DNA of 64,000 nt from Nocardioides glacieisoli (GCF_004137245.1 NZ_SDWS01000014.1:1-64000), one strand, 5' to 3'; positions 42,231-51,142 are shown, counted from the first letter of the stretch. Made by a program: numbers and translations. Notes: generated from the letters alone by a model not told the origin.

Positions 42231-43217
42231 ATGACCTCTCCCCCTCGTCGCCTCCTGCTCGTCGTCGACGCGCCGTCACTGCTGCACCGCAACCACCACG
42301 CGCGGGCGCACACGCAGCTCCGCGACCGGCAGGGACGACCGATCTGGGCGCTCCACGGGATGTTGCGGCAGATCCTCGAGTCCATCGACACCATCGCGCC
42401 CGACGCCGTGGTCTTCGGCCTCGACGACCGCACGGGATCCGTGCGCCGCGACCTCTACCCCGACTACAAGGCGGGTCGCGCGGTGAAGGACGACGAGCTC
42501 GTCGACCAGCTCGAGCGGGCCGCGGCCCTGCTGGAGGCCCTCGGGCTCCACACGATCACCCCGCCGGGCCTCGAGGCCGACGACGTCAACGCGTCCGGAG
42601 CGACGTGGGCCGAGGCCAACGGCTGGGACTGCGTGATCATCACGTCCGACCGCGACGCCTTCGCCCACATCAGCCCGCACACGCAGGTGCTGCGGCTCAT
42701 CGACGGCGGCATCCACGGCTCGCCGATGCTCAACCCGGCGCGGCTCTTCAACATGTACGGCGTCCGCGCGACGAACTACCTCGCCTTCGCCGCGATGCGC
42801 GGGGACTCCAGCGACAACCTCCCCGGCGTGCAGGGCATCGGGGAGAAGACGGCCGCGATCCTGCTCGACGTGGCCGGCTCGATGGACGCCGTCTGGGCCG
42901 ACATCGACCACAACGGCGGCGAGGCGCTGCTCGGGGCGTTCGAGGACTGGGCCTCCGAGACGGGCGGTCGCCGCATCGGCCCGACCGTCGTACGACGCCT
43001 GCAGGCGGACGGTGCCCGCGAGCGCTACGAGTTCAACGTGACGATGATGTCGGGCCGCCACGACCTCGACCTCGGGCTGACCCCGGACGTGCCGGGATCG
43101 CGAGGGCTGCTGCCGCTCGACGTCGAGCGGGTGACCAACGTGGTGCGCTTCCTCGACAACGACTTCACGACCGACTTCGCGGTGCGGGTGCTCACGAGCC
43201 TTCCGGCATCGCGCTGA
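42231..43217 (+). CDS. 5'-3' exonuclease (FEN-like, PolA N-domain type)
   Basis: A 328-residue flap-type exonuclease equal to the N-terminal domain of DNA polymerase I. Acidic metal ligands are spread as expected: LLVVDAPSLLHRNHHA, FGLDDRTGSVRRDLYPDYKAG, GLEADDVNASGA, IITSDRDAFA and FAAMRGDSSDNLPGVQGIG (helix-hairpin-helix). It removes RNA primers or flaps. Unlike PolA there is no polymerase part. Its 3' end overlaps the convergent MerR gene by 26 bases. Confidence 0.9.
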   Translation: MTSPPRRLLLVVDAPSLLHRNHHARAHTQLRDRQGRPIWALHGMLRQILESIDTIAPDAVVFGLDDRTGSVRRDLYPDYKAGRAVKDDELVDQLERAAALLEALGLHTITPPGLEADDVNASGATWAEANGWDCVIITSDRDAFAHISPHTQVLRLIDGGIHGSPMLNPARLFNMYGVRATNYLAFAAMRGDSSDNLPGVQGIGEKTAAILLDVAGSMDAVWADIDHNGGEALLGAFEDWASETGGRRIGPTVVRRLQADGARERYEFNVTMMSGRHDLDLGLTPDVPGSRGLLPLDVERVTNVVRFLDNDFTTDFAVRVLTSLPASR

Positions 43218-43470
43218 GACGGGCGCGCAGCTCGGCCACCTCGTCCTCGAGCTCCAGGACCCGCGCGACGCCCGCCAGGTTGAGACCGTCGGCGAGGAGG
43301 TCGCGGATCCGCTCGAGCCGGTCCACGTCGTCGGGGCTGTAGAGCCGGGTGCCGCCGTCGGTGCGGTCGGGCGTCAGGAGCCCACGCCGCTCGTAGACGC
43401 GCAGGTTCTGGATCTCCATCGAGACCATCGATGCGGCCACCGAGATGGCGTACACGCCGACGGTCGACAT
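43192..43470 (-). CDS. MerR family regulator (HspR-like)
   Basis: A 92-residue MerR-type protein: short N-terminus, HTH YAISVAASMVSMEIQNLRVYE with ERRGLLTPDRTDGGTRLYS (wing), and a coiled-coil helix VLELEDEVAELRARLSA. The phrase QNLRVYERRGLL is that of HspR, the heat-shock repressor. GGAG lies before the ATG. Divergent from hsp20 with a palindrome between, so it probably controls hsp20 and itself. Confidence 0.88.
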   Translation of the reverse strand: MSTVGVYAISVAASMVSMEIQNLRVYERRGLLTPDRTDGGTRLYSPDDVDRLERIRDLLADGLNLAGVARVLELEDEVAELRARLSAMPEGS

Positions 43471-43517
43471 TTCTCGCTCCACGGTCTTGATTCTGCCTGC
43501 TGGGTTGACTATAAGAA

Positions 43518-43539
43518 ACCTGTAACCACAAATACAGGT
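43518..43539. promoter_or_regulatory. ACCTGTA-N8-TACAGGT operator for MerR/Hsp20
   Basis: Perfect 7-bp arms with an eight-base spacer in the MerR-hsp20 gap. A TTGACT box at 43505-43510 suggests that the palindrome covers the -10 zone of the hsp20 promoter. It is not the HspR-type CTTGAGT-N7-ACTCAAG box. Confidence 0.65.
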
Positions 43540-43582
43540 CGTGGACCAGCCCCGGTCCACCCGGCTGAACCAGGAGGAGACG

Positions 43583-44014
43583 ATGTTGCTTCGAACCACC
43601 GACCCGTTCCGTGATCTCGACCGCCTCACCCAGCAGCTGATGGGCACGACCAACCGTCCCGCGGTGATGCCGATGGACGCGTGGCGTGAAGGTGACCGCT
43701 TCGTCATCGAGTTCGACCTGCCGGGCGTCAGCGCCGACAGCATCGACCTCGACGTCGAGCGCAACGTCCTGACCGTGCGCGCCGAGCGCGTGGCCCGCAA
43801 CGGCGACTGGGAGCCGCTGGCGTCCGAGCGTCCGCGTGGCGCCTTCAGCCGCCAGCTCGTGCTGGGCGACAACCTCGACCTCGAGCGGATCGAGGCGGGC
43901 TACACCGACGGCGTCCTGCGGCTCGTCGTGCCGGTCGCCGAGAAGGCGAAGCCCCGCAAGATCGAGATCAGCCAGTCGAGCGGCAGCGGCCAGCACGCCC
44001 AGCTGAACGCCTGA
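43583..44014 (+). CDS. Hsp20/alpha-crystallin small heat-shock protein
   Basis: ATP-independent holdase of 143 residues. The alpha-crystallin domain spans ~35-130: REGDRFVIEFDLPGVSADSI, LTVRAERV and GVLRLVVPVAEKAKPRKIEI (the conserved G-V-L strand). The N-terminus MLLRTTDPFRDLDRLTQQL is typical of actinobacterial Hsp20/Hsp18. AGGAGGAGA precedes the ATG. Regulated, by inference, by the divergent MerR protein. Confidence 0.95.
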   Translation: MLLRTTDPFRDLDRLTQQLMGTTNRPAVMPMDAWREGDRFVIEFDLPGVSADSIDLDVERNVLTVRAERVARNGDWEPLASERPRGAFSRQLVLGDNLDLERIEAGYTDGVLRLVVPVAEKAKPRKIEISQSSGSGQHAQLNA

Positions 44015-44022
44015 CCCGCCTG

Positions 44023-44067
44023 GTCGTGGGGTCGCCGCCCTTGCGCAGTGTGCGGCGGCCCCACGAC
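44023..44067. terminator. Strong bidirectional terminator
   Basis: GTCGTGGGGTCGCCGC (44023-44038) pairs with GCGGCGGCCCCACGAC (44052-44067): 16 pairs with one T-G wobble and a 13-base loop. It lies between convergent hsp20 and the YczE-like gene and touches the latter's stop. Confidence 0.82.
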
Positions 44068-44676
44068 TCAACCCTCGAGCGACGGATCCGCCTGCTGGTG
44101 GAGATCCACCCGCATCAACCGGGCCGCCAGGTCCACCGCGGGACCGAGGAGGAAGATCACCGCGAGCGTGCCCACGCCGATCGTCGCGCCGAGCAGCCAG
44201 CCGCCCAGCGCTCCCCCGCCCTGCACCACGCTGTAGCTCCACTTGAACGCCACCGGCGGGTCCCACGCGAGCGCCGCGGCCTCCGCCGGTCCAGCGCCGG
44301 TGTGGCTTCCGAGGTAGAGCGCGATGCCCACCGCGAGCACCGGGAACGCCGCCGCCAGCAGGACGCCCCGCCAGAGCAGGCTGTCGGGAGTGGCCATCAG
44401 TCCGAGGGCGACGTCGACCACCACTCCGACGAGCACCACCTGCACGACCGTGCCGACTCCCGGGATGACCTTGCGCAGCATCGCCAGAGCCACCAGCACG
44501 GCCCCGACGATCGCGTTGGCGATCCAGAACTCCATCCCCGAGGTCAGCGAGATCCCGTTGACGAAGGTCGAGTAGCCGTCCGAGCCGAGGTCCGCGGCGA
44601 GCAGCATCGCCACGCCCGTCCCCAGGATGACGCAGCCGATGAGGAGCATCGCCGTACGGCGCGGGCTGGGGATCAC
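44068..44676 (-). CDS. YczE/YitT-like membrane protein
   Basis: A 202-residue integral membrane protein with five or six helices. Segment LGSDGYSTFVNGISLTSG between helices 1 and 2 and GVVVDVALGLM fit the YczE/YitT-like group (YczE is linked to surfactin production in Bacillus but its role is unclear). The cytoplasmic tail is short and basic. GTG start. Divergent from the secreted EEP gene across a 185-base gap that holds a palindrome. Confidence 0.72.
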   Translation of the reverse strand: MIPSPRRTAMLLIGCVILGTGVAMLLAADLGSDGYSTFVNGISLTSGMEFWIANAIVGAVLVALAMLRKVIPGVGTVVQVVLVGVVVDVALGLMATPDSLLWRGVLLAAAFPVLAVGIALYLGSHTGAGPAEAAALAWDPPVAFKWSYSVVQGGGALGGWLLGATIGVGTLAVIFLLGPAVDLAARLMRVDLHQQADPSLEG

Positions 44677-44762
44677 GGCGCCAGCATCTCAGCCCTGACG
44701 CGCCGCTGGTCGCGGAGGTCGGAGAGGTCGCGCAACGACCGTCACGAGACCCAGGCACGAAC

Positions 44763-44807
44763 ATCGTGGAAACTTCGAGTCGCGTGCTGACGCGGATCTT
44801 CCACGAT
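44763..44807. promoter_or_regulatory. Wide inverted repeat ATCGTGGAA / TTCCACGAT
   Basis: Perfect 9-bp arms separated by 27 bases in the gap between two divergent genes. Wide spacing suggests two half-sites for a looping or dimer-of-dimers regulator, or a stem-loop. Nothing else is seen in 44677-44861. Confidence 0.4.
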
Positions 44808-44861
44808 CTCGGGAGCCCGTCGTAGGTTGGCGGGCACCCCACTCTCGGAAGGCACCCACCC

Positions 44862-46127
44862 ATGCGCCCCACCCGCCTGACCCTGGCCGCCACCGCGGCA
44901 GCCCTCGCCGTCGCCGCCCTCGCGGCGCCCGCCGTCACCTCGGCGGCCAACGCCGGACCGGCCGCACAGAAGGTGGCGAAGAAGGACACCAAGCCCGCGG
45001 GCCTCCGGATCGCGACCTTCAACGCTTCGCTCAACCGCAACAACGCCGGCGACCTGGTCAGCGACCTGTCGACGCCCGCCAACGCGCAGGCCTCGGCGAT
45101 CGCCGAGACGATCCAGCGCACGAACCCCGACGTCGTCCTCATCAACGAGTTCGACTACGTCGAGGGCGGCCGGGCGGCCGAGCTGTTCCGCGACAACTAC
45201 CTCGCGGTGGGCCACAACGGCGCCGCCCCGGTCGACTACCCCTACTACTTCACCGCGCCCGTCAACACCGGCGTGCCCAGTGGCTTCGACCTCAACAACA
45301 ACGGCGTCGTGGCCGGCGGCGACGACGCCTTCGGCTTCGGCCTGTTCCCCGGCCAGTACGGCATGGTCGTCTACTCGAAGTACCCGATCGCGACCGACGA
45401 CGTACGCACCTTCCAGCACTTCCTCTGGAAGGACATGCCGGGCGCCCTGCTGCCCGACGACCCCGCCACCCCGGCGGCGGCCGACTGGTACTCCCCCGCC
45501 GAGCTCGACGTCTTCCGCCTCTCGTCGAAGTCCCACTGGGACGTCCCGATCAGGGTGCCCGGACGCAGGCCCGTGCACTTCCTCGTCTCGCACCCGACGC
45601 CGCCCACCTTCGACGGCACCGAGGACCGCAACGGCACACGCAACCACGACGAGATCCGCTTCTGGGCCGACTACGTCAGCGGTGGTGCGCAGGCGTCGTA
45701 CATCTATGACGACGCGGGCGAGCGCGGCGGGCTCGGCCGCGGCCAGGACTTCGTGATCGCCGGCGACCAGAACGCCGACCCGTTCGACGGCGACTCGGTG
45801 GACCGCGCGATCCAGCAGCTGCTCGAGCACCCGCGCATCCAGGACCCGCACCCGACGTCGGCCGGCGCCGTGGAGGCGACCCAGCGCGACCAGGGCGCCA
45901 ACCTCACCCACACCGGTCCGGCCGCGGAGGACACCGCCGACTTCGCCGACACCGCACCCGGCAACCTGCGCGTCGACTACGTCCTACCCAGTGAGCGCCT
46001 TGCGATCCTCGGGTCGGGCGTCTACTGGCTCACGTCCACGGACCCGCTGTTCCCGCGCCTCACCGGCACGTTCCCGTTCCCGACGAGCGACCACCGCATG
46101 GTGTGGCTCGACGTACGACTGCGCTGA
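44862..46127 (+). CDS. Secreted endonuclease/exonuclease/phosphatase family protein
   Basis: A 421-residue exported protein. Residues 1-32 form a signal peptide with an Ala-rich core. The EEP (DNase I-like) fold follows with RIATFNASLNRN (metal Asn), VVLINEFDY (catalytic Glu), HFLVSHPTPP, VIAGDQNADP (Asp-x-Asn) and the final TSDHRMVWLDVRL (Ser-Asp-His). All catalytic landmarks are present. Related proteins act as nucleases or phosphodiesterases. It is directly followed by PhoX, so a phosphate-scavenging role is plausible. AAGG upstream of the ATG. Confidence 0.88.
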   Translation: MRPTRLTLAATAAALAVAALAAPAVTSAANAGPAAQKVAKKDTKPAGLRIATFNASLNRNNAGDLVSDLSTPANAQASAIAETIQRTNPDVVLINEFDYVEGGRAAELFRDNYLAVGHNGAAPVDYPYYFTAPVNTGVPSGFDLNNNGVVAGGDDAFGFGLFPGQYGMVVYSKYPIATDDVRTFQHFLWKDMPGALLPDDPATPAAADWYSPAELDVFRLSSKSHWDVPIRVPGRRPVHFLVSHPTPPTFDGTEDRNGTRNHDEIRFWADYVSGGAQASYIYDDAGERGGLGRGQDFVIAGDQNADPFDGDSVDRAIQQLLEHPRIQDPHPTSAGAVEATQRDQGANLTHTGPAAEDTADFADTAPGNLRVDYVLPSERLAILGSGVYWLTSTDPLFPRLTGTFPFPTSDHRMVWLDVRLR

Positions 46128-46149
46128 CGTCGCGGAGGGGTAGGCCGAC

Positions 46150-46171
46150 GTTCACCTGACGTCAACCTGCC
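46150..46171 (+). promoter_or_regulatory. PHO-box-like direct repeat before phoX
   Basis: GTTCACCTGAC is followed directly by GTCAACCTGCC. Two 11-base units starting G(T)TCA-like match the PhoP direct repeat of Streptomyces (consensus GTTCACC). It lies 40-61 bases before the PhoX start. Confidence 0.6.
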
Positions 46172-46210
46172 GGCCCCTCGCCCGGCGAACTCCGGGACAA
46201 GGGTCGGGGC

Positions 46211-48214
46211 ATGACCCCACGCCTCGACCTCCCCCTGCTCCCGATGTCCGGCAAGACCCACGGCAACCGGAGCGCGGTCACCTGCCACCTGCGCTGCGGC
46301 GACGCCTGCTCGATCGCCGCACCCAACACCACCGAGACGTCGTACTTCCGCGACGTCGCCGCCACCGCGCTCAAGCGGCGCACGGTGGTCGGCACCGGCG
46401 TGACCGTCGCTGCGCTGACCGCGCTCGCGTCCGCCCCGGCTGCCGCCAACCCGACCGGCGCCGCACCCGGCCGGCCCCGCCAGCTGCCGTTCACGCCCAT
46501 CGCCCCGCAGGCGCGCACCCTCGACGCGGTGACCGTCCCCGCCGGCTACCGCTGGGACGCGATCCTCCGGTGGGGTGACCCGATCCTTGCCGGAGCTCCG
46601 GCATTCGACCCCGCCGCGCAGACGCCCGAGGCGCAGGCCGGCCAGTTCGGCTACAACAACGACTACCTCGACATCATCGAGACCAACCGCGCCGGCACCA
46701 CTGCGCTGCTCGTGTGCAACCACGAGTACACCAACGAGAACATCATGTTCCCGCCCGGCACCGCCGCCGAGACCGTCGTCCGCACGGCCTGGGCCGCCCA
46801 CGGGATGTCCGTCGTCGAGCTGACCCGCCGCAAGCGCGGGGACGTGTGGACGTACGTCCCCGGTGCCCGCCTCAACCGCCGGATCACCCTCGACACGATC
46901 TTCACCGTCGACGGTCCCGCGGCCGGCTCCGACCTGCTGAAGACCAAGGCCGACCCGACCGGGCGCACCGTGCGCGGCACGATGAACAACTGCGCCGGCG
47001 GTACGACCCCGTGGGGCACGGTGCTGTCGGGCGAGGAGAACTTCAACCAGTACTTCCTCGCCACCGGCACGGAGCGCACGGAGTCGCGCTACGGCCTCTC
47101 CCCCACCCAGGACTCGCGCAGGTGGCGCGACTTCGACCCGCGGTGGAACGCCACGAGCGCGGACTACAAGAACGAGCCCAACCGTTTCGGCTGGATCGTC
47201 GAGGTCGGCCCGACCGACCCGACGTCGACCCCGGTGAAGCACACCGCGATGGGCCGCTTCAAGCACGAGGGCGCCAACGTCATCGTCAACAGCGACGGCC
47301 ACGTCGTGGCCTACATGGGCGACGACGAGCGCTTCGACTACGTCTACCGGTTCGTCTCCCGCGACACCATGCGCCCCGGGAACAGCCCGAAGGCGCGCCA
47401 GCACAACCTGACGCTCCTCAGCGAGGGCGACCTCTCCGTCGCTCGCTTCACCGGCGACGGGCTCGCGGACGGCGTCAGCGACGGCACCGGCGAGTGGATC
47501 CCGCTGACCCGCGGCGGTGCGTCGATGGTCCCGGGCTTCACGATCGAGGAGGTCCTGGTGTTCACGCGCCTCGCCGCCGACGCCGTGCAGCCCACGAAGA
47601 TGGACCGCCCCGAGGACGTCGAGCCGAGCCTGCGCAGCGGCCGGATCTACGTCGCCTGCACCAACAACACCAGCCGCCAGGCGGCGCAGGTCGACGAGGC
47701 CAACCCCCGACCGCTGAACAAGGACGGCCACGTCGTCGAGATGATCCCGACGAACGGCGACCACACCGCCAACACCTTCGCCTGGAACCTCATCCTCATC
47801 TGCGGCAACGAGCAGAGCGCCGGTCGCTACTTCGGTGGCTGGACCGGTCCGGTCTCCCCGATCTCCTGCCCCGACAACGTCGCCTTCGACAGCGAGGGCA
47901 ACCTGTGGGTGTCGACGGACGGCCAGCCCGCCGCCATCGGCCTCAACGACGGGCTGTTCAAGGTGCCGGTGGACGGTCCCGAGCGCGGCCACGTCCAGCA
48001 GTTCCTGGCGGTCCCGTCCGGCGCAGAGACCTGCGGTCCGGTGATCCGCGACCTCGAGGGCTCGGTGTTCGTCGCCGTGCAGCACCCGGGCGAGGACGGC
48101 ACCTACGCCGCCCCGCAGTCGCGGTTCCCCGACTACGTGCCCGCCGGCAGCAACGCAGCAGCCGGCCAGTTCGCCGGGCCGCGTCCGAGCGTCGTACAGG
48201 TGACGCGCAGCTGA
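46211..48214 (+). CDS. phoX: PhoX family alkaline phosphatase
   Basis: A 667-residue exported phosphatase (DUF839). N-terminal block HGNRSAVTCHLRCGDAC and NTTETSYFRDV are standard in actinobacterial PhoX. A Tat-like signal follows at residues ~55-80 (KRRTVVGTGVTVAALTALAS). The beta-propeller has NHEYTNENIMFPPG, GTVLSGEENFNQYF (metal Glu), GRFKHEGANVIVN and SEGNLWVSTDG. PhoX uses Ca and Fe to release phosphate from many esters outside the cell. Length and motifs look complete. The preceding PHO-box-like repeat suggests PhoP control. Confidence 0.93.
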   Translation: MTPRLDLPLLPMSGKTHGNRSAVTCHLRCGDACSIAAPNTTETSYFRDVAATALKRRTVVGTGVTVAALTALASAPAAANPTGAAPGRPRQLPFTPIAPQARTLDAVTVPAGYRWDAILRWGDPILAGAPAFDPAAQTPEAQAGQFGYNNDYLDIIETNRAGTTALLVCNHEYTNENIMFPPGTAAETVVRTAWAAHGMSVVELTRRKRGDVWTYVPGARLNRRITLDTIFTVDGPAAGSDLLKTKADPTGRTVRGTMNNCAGGTTPWGTVLSGEENFNQYFLATGTERTESRYGLSPTQDSRRWRDFDPRWNATSADYKNEPNRFGWIVEVGPTDPTSTPVKHTAMGRFKHEGANVIVNSDGHVVAYMGDDERFDYVYRFVSRDTMRPGNSPKARQHNLTLLSEGDLSVARFTGDGLADGVSDGTGEWIPLTRGGASMVPGFTIEEVLVFTRLAADAVQPTKMDRPEDVEPSLRSGRIYVACTNNTSRQAAQVDEANPRPLNKDGHVVEMIPTNGDHTANTFAWNLILICGNEQSAGRYFGGWTGPVSPISCPDNVAFDSEGNLWVSTDGQPAAIGLNDGLFKVPVDGPERGHVQQFLAVPSGAETCGPVIRDLEGSVFVAVQHPGEDGTYAAPQSRFPDYVPAGSNAAAGQFAGPRPSVVQVTRS

Positions 48215-48221
48215 CGATCCC

Positions 48222-48227
48222 TACGAT
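48222..48227 (+). promoter_or_regulatory. -10-like element, leaderless start of ceramidase-like gene
   Basis: TACGAT is followed by six bases and the ATG at 48234. Confidence 0.45.
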
Positions 48228-48233
48228 CGGCAC

Positions 48234-49001
48234 ATGACCCGACCCGTCGCCACCGCCTCTGCGGTGGCGGCGGGTTCGATCGCGCTCCTCGTCCTCGCCG
48301 TCGGCCAGGGCTGGCTCGGCCCCGACGTCGGCCGCGGCGCGAACTTCTGCGAGGCAGCCCGCGACGGCTTCGTCCGCCAGCCCGCCAACACCTTCTCCAA
48401 CGCGGGCTTCGTCATCGCGGGACTGATGGTCGCGCGCCGCGCGGGGCGGCTCCCCGACGGTGCCGTCATGTCGCAGACCGTCGCCACGTTCTTCGCCTGC
48501 GTCGTCGTGCTGCTCGGCCCCGGGTCCGCGGCCATGCACGCCACGCAGAGCGAGTGGGGCGGTCACCTCGACATGCTGAGCATGTACCTCGTCGCCGGCT
48601 TTGCGGCTTCGTGGGCCTGGGTCCGCTGGACCCGTCGCGGCACCACCGCGTTCGTCACGGCGTACGTCGCCTGCGTTGCGGCCTGCGAGCTCGTCGGCCT
48701 CTGGCCCGACCCGGTCCCCGTCGTGCACTACTCCGGCAACCTCGCCTTCGGCGTGCTGCTCGTCGCGGCCGTCGTGCTCGAGACGCGCCTCTGGCGGCGC
48801 GGCGAGGCCACGATCGTGTTCCGCCACGGCGTCGTCGCCCTCGTCGCGATGCTCGTCGCCTTCACGATCTGGCTGCTCACCAACGCCGGCTGGTGCGACC
48901 CGCACTCACTGCTGCAGGGGCACGCCGTGTGGCACCTGCTGTGCGCCGTCTCGGCCTACTGGCTCTTCCGGATGTACGCCTCGGAGCGCGTCCGGAGCTG
49001 A
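48234..49001 (+). CDS. Ceramidase-like CREST family membrane protein
   Basis: A 255-residue seven-helix protein of the CREST superfamily (alkaline ceramidase, PAQR, Per1). Signature residues: NFCEAARDGFVRQPANTFSN near 38-57, then SAAMHATQSEWGGHLDML (Ser, His, Asp) and HAVWHLLCAVSAYW near the end (two His). These are the zinc ligands of the family. It probably cleaves an amide or ester bond in a membrane lipid, but the substrate is unknown. Confidence 0.85.
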   Translation: MTRPVATASAVAAGSIALLVLAVGQGWLGPDVGRGANFCEAARDGFVRQPANTFSNAGFVIAGLMVARRAGRLPDGAVMSQTVATFFACVVVLLGPGSAAMHATQSEWGGHLDMLSMYLVAGFAASWAWVRWTRRGTTAFVTAYVACVAACELVGLWPDPVPVVHYSGNLAFGVLLVAAVVLETRLWRRGEATIVFRHGVVALVAMLVAFTIWLLTNAGWCDPHSLLQGHAVWHLLCAVSAYWLFRMYASERVRS

Positions 49002-49006
49002 GCGGG

Positions 49007-50038
49007 TCAGACGTACTCCTTGGCCACGAAACGGCCATCGGGTGTGACCGGGTTGTCCTCGTTGATCGCGACGACGTTCTCACCGGGCTCCGGCAGCTGC
49101 TCGGGACGGTGGTCGAGGTGGACGCCTGCGATCATGCAGCGCACGGACCCGCCGGCGAGCTCGATCGAGGGGATGTCGACGGCGACGATCTCGCACGACT
49201 CCTCGATCGCGGCCAGCTGGTCGGGGCGCAGCGACGCCCTGGCCCGGGCCGACATGGCCATCACGTAGCGGCGCTTGCCCTCCGGCGTACGACCGCAGAG
49301 CTCGACGGCGTTGCCGGCGAACTCGCGAATCTGCTCCTCGGTCAGCTCGACGATGGTGCGACCGGTGACGGCGAGGCGCTCGCGCACCTGCTCGCGGCGG
49401 ACCTCGTCGGGGATCATCCCGAGGGCGATCATGGCGACGTCGGTGCCGACGCAGGCGATGACGTTGGTGTGGTAGACCGGCACGCCGTCGGAGTCGACCG
49501 CGTCAAAGGCCATCGGCTCGTAGTTGAAGTCGGTGCAGAAGCGCTCCAGCACGGCAACGTCGGCCCGGTGGCTGCGTGCGGTGTAGGCCACCCGCGAGAT
49601 GTGGTCGAGCACCATCGCGCCGGTGCCCTCGAGGAAGATCCCGTCGGGCTCGAGGCCCGAGTAGTCAACGATCGCCTGGACGCGGTACTCCGACTTGAGC
49701 ATCTCCAGCACGTCGTGACGGCGCTCGTGGCGGCGGTTGGAGGCATACATCGGGTAGACCGCGACGGTGCCGCCCGCGTGGGTGGAGAGCCAGTTGTTGG
49801 GGAACACGCTGTCGGGCCGCGTGTGGTCGTCGTCGTCGAAGACGTGGACGCGTACGCCGACCGCGCGCAGGGCCGCGGCAAGGGCGTCCATCTCCGCCAG
49901 CGCGTTGGCCGACGTCGCCTCGGCGGACTGGCCGGCGGGGGCGTCGGACTGGAACGCGTTGTCCGCGGCGGTCGCCGGGTTGGGGACGAAGCTGGTCGCG
50001 CGGACGAGGATGACCGCGGAGGGGGCCTGTGCACTCAC
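49007..50038 (-). CDS. ctlX: CtlX-type amidinotransferase-fold hydrolase
   Basis: A 343-residue enzyme of the pentein (arginine-deiminase) fold, matching the citrulline utilisation hydrolase CtlX. Motifs: DSVFPNNWLSTH, GIFLEGTGAMVLD (Glu), VYHTNVIACVGTDVA (His) and the catalytic Cys in GGSVRCMIAGVH. It would act on citrulline or a guanidino compound. GTG at 50038 overlaps the upstream stop as GTGA, so it is coupled to the threonine-aldolase-like gene. Confidence 0.87.
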   Translation of the reverse strand: MSAQAPSAVILVRATSFVPNPATAADNAFQSDAPAGQSAEATSANALAEMDALAAALRAVGVRVHVFDDDDHTRPDSVFPNNWLSTHAGGTVAVYPMYASNRRHERRHDVLEMLKSEYRVQAIVDYSGLEPDGIFLEGTGAMVLDHISRVAYTARSHRADVAVLERFCTDFNYEPMAFDAVDSDGVPVYHTNVIACVGTDVAMIALGMIPDEVRREQVRERLAVTGRTIVELTEEQIREFAGNAVELCGRTPEGKRRYVMAMSARARASLRPDQLAAIEESCEIVAVDIPSIELAGGSVRCMIAGVHLDHRPEQLPEPGENVVAINEDNPVTPDGRFVAKEYV

Positions 50039-51129
50039 GGGAGGACGATAGCGAGTGCCTCGGCCAGCAGTCCGGCCACCTCGGCGGGGTCCTGGTCCAC
50101 GGCGGTGTCGTAGCAGGTCAGCTCGGTCACGACCCAGCCCGGCACCTCGGCGTCGTGCCACAGGCCGCACGGCACGATCCCGCGCTCCTCGGTGAAGGAG
50201 ACGACCCGCTCGTTGACCTCGTCCTTGGTGCCTTCGGCATAGGCCAGGAAGGTCGCGATGTGCGGCACCTCGGGGTAGGTACGGATGCCGCGCTCGTGGA
50301 GCGCGGCCGCCAGGTCGATCGCCCACTGGCGGTAGTCGCCGAACCGCGTCAGGTGCTCGTCGAGCCCGATCAGGCCGCCGACGGCGGCGGTCGTCATCGA
50401 GAAGATCGTCCCGCCCAGCCGCTGGCGCCACGAGCGCAGCTCGCCGGCGAGGTCCTTGGGGCACACGACGAGCGCACCGCTCGAGCCGCCGAGGCCCTTG
50501 TAGAGCGAGACGTACATTGAGTCGAAGAGGTCGGCCGCCTCGGCCAGCTCCCGGCCCCAGTGGGGCACCGACTCCCAGATGCGGGCGCCGTCGGCGTGCA
50601 GCGGCACTCCGCGCTCGCGGGCCGCCGCGGACAGCTCCACCAGCTCGTCCCAGGTCGGCAGCAGGCAGCCGGCGTCGCGCAGCGGCAGCTCGACCATCGC
50701 TGCGCCGAGGCGGCCGCCGATCTTCGCCAGCGCACCAGCGGTGGGGGTCTCACGGCCGGTGGTGAGGTGCTCGAGCTCGAGGCCAAGCACCCGGCGCGGT
50801 CCGTCCTGCTCGTGGTGGAGCAGGTGCGAGAGGTCGGGCAGCGCGACCCGGCGCGAGCCGCTCCGGTCGCACCACGCTCGCAGGGTCGCCTGCTGGGCCA
50901 TCACGCCGCTGGGGAACATCACCGCGGCAGGCTTGCCGAGGAGCTCGGCGACGCGGCCCTCGAGCTCGGCGACCGGCCCGCGGTCGCCGTACCTGTCCCA
51001 CTCGGTCGCGTGCTCCTCGGCGTAGGCCGCGAGCTCGCGGAACATCTCCGCCGGGGACGACTGGGGTCGCCAGAAGATCGTGTCCGCGTCGGCCATCGCC
51101 GCCCGGAAGCGGTGGTGCAGGTCGCTCAT
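50035..51129 (-). CDS. PLP-dependent beta-eliminating lyase / threonine aldolase-like
   Basis: A 364-residue fold-type I PLP enzyme. Cofactor Lys in YVSLYKGLGGSSGALVV, with PLP-binding Asp in PLHADGARIWES; FPSGVMAQQATLRAW and LPDLSHLLHHE are typical of the low-specificity L-threonine aldolase group. It may cleave beta-hydroxy amino acids to glycine plus aldehyde. Together with ctlX it suggests an amino-acid breakdown unit. Confidence 0.85.
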   Translation of the reverse strand: MSDLHHRFRAAMADADTIFWRPQSSPAEMFRELAAYAEEHATEWDRYGDRGPVAELEGRVAELLGKPAAVMFPSGVMAQQATLRAWCDRSGSRRVALPDLSHLLHHEQDGPRRVLGLELEHLTTGRETPTAGALAKIGGRLGAAMVELPLRDAGCLLPTWDELVELSAAARERGVPLHADGARIWESVPHWGRELAEAADLFDSMYVSLYKGLGGSSGALVVCPKDLAGELRSWRQRLGGTIFSMTTAAVGGLIGLDEHLTRFGDYRQWAIDLAAALHERGIRTYPEVPHIATFLAYAEGTKDEVNERVVSFTEERGIVPCGLWHDAEVPGWVVTELTCYDTAVDQDPAEVAGLLAEALAIVLP

Positions 51130-51142
51130 CGGACCGCCCCGG

